From the NCBI GenBank assembly GCA_016712175.1, contig JADJRQ010000001.1, positions 186,001-250,000 on the forward strand: a stretch of 64,000 nucleotides of DNA, read 5' to 3'. The notes under the pieces are model-generated. The model was not told the origin of the DNA and ran no database searches. It saw only the letters and a list, made by a program, of their open reading frames with translations. Of this stretch, positions 61,948 through 64,000 are shown one piece after another. How positions within the stretch are numbered: the stretch's first letter is position 1; each line of letters starts with the position of its first letter. The DNA comes from Solirubrobacterales bacterium. GTDB lineage: Bacteria; Actinomycetota; Thermoleophilia; Solirubrobacterales; 70-9. The position numbers and the translations under genes were made by a program.

Positions 61948-64000
61948 ATGTTGCCGATTCCCGACCTTCCGCTTCCGGGGTTCACCCCCTACGACGCCAA
62001 GGATCCGGAAACGTCTTTTGAACCTATCGAGCCGTTGCTTCCTCCCGACGGTTCACCGAATGTCCTGATCGTGCTCCTCGATGACGTCGGGTTCGGCGCC
62101 TCGAGCACCTTCGGTGGCCCGTGTGCGACCCCGACCGCGGACCGGCTGGCCGCCGGTGGTCTGAAGTACAACCGCTTCCATACCACCGCGCTGTGCGCTC
62201 CCACCCGGGCGGCGATGCTGAGCGGTCGCAACCATCATTCAGTCGGGATGGGGAGCATCACCGAGACCGCCACATCCGCTCCCGGCAACAATTCACTGCG
62301 GCCGAATACGAAGGCGCCGCTGGCCATGACCCTGAAGCTCAACGGATACTCGACCGCCCAGTTCGGCAAGTGCCACGAGGTTCCGGTCTGGCAGTCCTCT
62401 CCGATGGGACCGTTCGATTCGTGGCCCTCGGCCGGCGGGGGATTCGAGACTTTCTACGGTTTCATCGGCGGCGAAAACAACCAGTGGGACCCGGCGCTCT
62501 ATGACGGGACGACTCCAGTCGAGCCACCGGCGACCCCCGAGGAGGGCTACCACCTCACCGAGGACCTGACCGACCGGGCCTGCAGCTGGGTGCGCCAGCA
62601 GAAGGCGCTGATGCCCGACAAGCCGTTCTTCATGTATTACGCGCCCGGCGCCACGCATGCTCCCCACCATGTGCCGGAAGAGTGGGCGGCAAAGTACAAA
62701 GGACAGTTCGCCGAGGGCTGGGACAAGCTGCGCGAGAGTTCGTTCGCCCGCCAGAAGGAACTGGGCGTGATCCCGGCCGACGCGGAACTGACCTCCCGCC
62801 ATGCGGAGATACCGGCCTGGGATGACATGCCCGACGAGATCAAGCCGGTCCTTGAGCGTGAAATGGAGGTATACGCGGGATTCCTCGAACACACCGACCA
62901 CCAGGTCGGCCTGGTGATCGACGCCATCGATGACCTTGGCGTGCTCGACAACACGATCGTCTACTACATCATCGGCGACAACGGAGCCTCCGCCGAAGGC
63001 ACCGTCAACGGTGCGTTCAACGAAATGGCCAACTTCAACGGCATGGCCGCGCTTGAGACACCCGAGTTCATGCTGAGCAAAATGGACGAGTTCGGCTCAC
63101 CGAGTTCATACAACCATTACGCCGTCGGCTGGGCCTGGGCCATGAACACTCCGTTCCAGTGGACCAAGCAGGTCGCTTCCCACTGGGGCGGCACCCGCAA
63201 CGGGACGATCGTGCACTGGCCCGAGGGCATCGAGGACCCGGGTGGGTTGCGCTCGCAGTTCACCCACGTAGTCGATGTGGCCCCGACGATCCTCGAGGCC
63301 GCAGGCCTGCCGGAACCGACGGTGGTCAACGGCGTGCAGCAGTCGCCGATGGAGGGCACGAGCATGCTCTACACCTTCAACGAGCCGGACACCCCCGAAC
63401 GCCACGACCTCCAGTACTTCGAGATGTTCGGCAATCGCGGCATCTACCACAAGGGGTGGAGCGCGGTCACCAAGCACAAGACGCCCTGGGTGATGGTCGG
63501 TGGCGAGCTGCCAGCATTCGACGATGATCTCTGGGAACTCTACGACGGCTCCAAGGACTACAGCCAGGCAAACGACCTGTCGGCCGAGCATCCCGAAATG
63601 CTTGCGAAGCTTCAGCGGCTTTGGCTGATCGAAGCCACGAAGTACAACGTCCTGCCGATGGATGACCGCACCGCCGAGCGACTCGAACCCGAGATGGCCG
63701 GAAGACCGACTCTGATCCACGGAAACACGCAGCTGTTCTTCCCGGGCATGGGCCGGCTGTCCGAGAACAGTGTGGTCAGCATCAAGAACAAGTCGTTCTC
63801 GGTCACCGCCAACCTCCAGGTTCCCGAGGACGGGGCCGAAGGTGTGATCATCGCCCAGGGCGGCCGTTTCGGGGGATGGGCCCTCTACGCCAGGGATGGC
63901 AAGGCGAAGTTCGTCTACAACGTGCTCGGCATCCACGAATTCGCAACCGAGGCCACCGAAACCATTCCGGCGGGTGCCCATCAAGTGAGGATGGAATTCG
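61948..64000 (+). CDS. Sulfatase (arylsulfatase A/AtsA-like), 3' partial
   Basis: The coding frame continues to the window edge (684 codons seen from ATG 61948). NVLIVLLDDVGFG supplies the metal-binding Asp pair, and the formylglycine signature is C-A-P-T-R in TTALCAPTRAAMLSGRNHH. GKCHEVPVWQSSPMGPFDSW, FFMYYAPGATHAPHHVPEEW and IGDNGASAEGTVNG follow, as in large arylsulfatases. No signal peptide is visible. A strong ribosome-binding site (GGAGGT 61903-61908) is six bases before in-frame ATC 61915, from which MTNSPDRHA-like sequence could be read if ATC stands for a start codon. I give ATG 61948. The end lies outside the window. Confidence 0.87.
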   Translation, partial: MLPIPDLPLPGFTPYDAKDPETSFEPIEPLLPPDGSPNVLIVLLDDVGFGASSTFGGPCATPTADRLAAGGLKYNRFHTTALCAPTRAAMLSGRNHHSVGMGSITETATSAPGNNSLRPNTKAPLAMTLKLNGYSTAQFGKCHEVPVWQSSPMGPFDSWPSAGGGFETFYGFIGGENNQWDPALYDGTTPVEPPATPEEGYHLTEDLTDRACSWVRQQKALMPDKPFFMYYAPGATHAPHHVPEEWAAKYKGQFAEGWDKLRESSFARQKELGVIPADAELTSRHAEIPAWDDMPDEIKPVLEREMEVYAGFLEHTDHQVGLVIDAIDDLGVLDNTIVYYIIGDNGASAEGTVNGAFNEMANFNGMAALETPEFMLSKMDEFGSPSSYNHYAVGWAWAMNTPFQWTKQVASHWGGTRNGTIVHWPEGIEDPGGLRSQFTHVVDVAPTILEAAGLPEPTVVNGVQQSPMEGTSMLYTFNEPDTPERHDLQYFEMFGNRGIYHKGWSAVTKHKTPWVMVGGELPAFDDDLWELYDGSKDYSQANDLSAEHPEMLAKLQRLWLIEATKYNVLPMDDRTAERLEPEMAGRPTLIHGNTQLFFPGMGRLSENSVVSIKNKSFSVTANLQVPEDGAEGVIIAQGGRFGGWALYARDGKAKFVYNVLGIHEFATEATETIPAGAHQVRMEF

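Noticed and set aside
1..64000. CRISPR array or insertion sequence with terminal repeats
   Set aside because: No series of regularly spaced repeats, and no transposase frame, was found. The only clear integrase is the remnant at 51.9-52.4 kb.

Overview
The window is high-GC bacterial DNA, and its gene content points to the actinobacterial class Thermoleophilia (Solirubrobacterales or a close relative). This is an inference from the style of the proteins. Several exported proteins combine ELWxxDGT, NHL or quinoprotein propellers with 'TTIDSGP'-type Ig-like repeats and a strongly basic C-terminal domain. There are also many small lipoproteins, DHA2-type exporters, DUF3556 and DUF1254/DUF1214 proteins. 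No rRNA, CRISPR array or intact tRNA was found.

Layout. 0-9.2 kb: an OsmC gene and an ECF sigma factor, both truncated against each other; then FKBP, a ferredoxin-reductase-like flavoprotein, a DeaD-type helicase, a beta-carbonic anhydrase, two MFS exporters, an ArsC/Spx-like protein and a crotonase. 9.2-18.1 kb: a frameshifted exported beta-rich protein, DUF1330, a sulfatase, two membrane proteins, a quinoprotein sugar dehydrogenase, PPK2 and a carotenoid oxygenase. 18.1-26.1 kb: a lipoprotein, a thiolase/acyl-CoA dehydrogenase/exporter operon, and a two-component system lying between a COG4705 membrane protein and a small acidic secreted protein. 26.1-36.5 kb: SDR, phytoene-desaturase-like FAD protein and DUF3556, then a complete oligopeptide ABC operon. 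36.5-43.8 kb: a lipoprotein, an SLC13-type transporter, an ELWxxDGT protein, a second phytoene-desaturase-like protein and a methyltransferase.

43.8-53.1 kb is an accessory region. It holds three copies of a 60-bp 'tRNA 3' end plus terminator' repeat, two nearly identical fragments of a PEP-mutase-family gene, an orphan lysine-rich gene tail, an arylsulfotransferase-like gene, a MNT/HEPN toxin-antitoxin pair, a broken tyrosine integrase and a decayed Ser/Thr kinase. It looks like repeated insertion at a tRNA (probably Met-type) attachment site followed by decay. 53.1-64 kb returns to ordinary gene order: an internally duplicated membrane protein, DUF1254/DUF1214, a MalT-like regulator, a cyclopropane-fatty-acid-synthase-like enzyme, a membrane protein, and a sulfatase cut by the window end.

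Single-base frameshifts break at least seven otherwise well-conserved genes, most of them in short C or G runs. Either the contig carries uncorrected indel errors or the region is decaying; annotations there are given in corrected reading frames.
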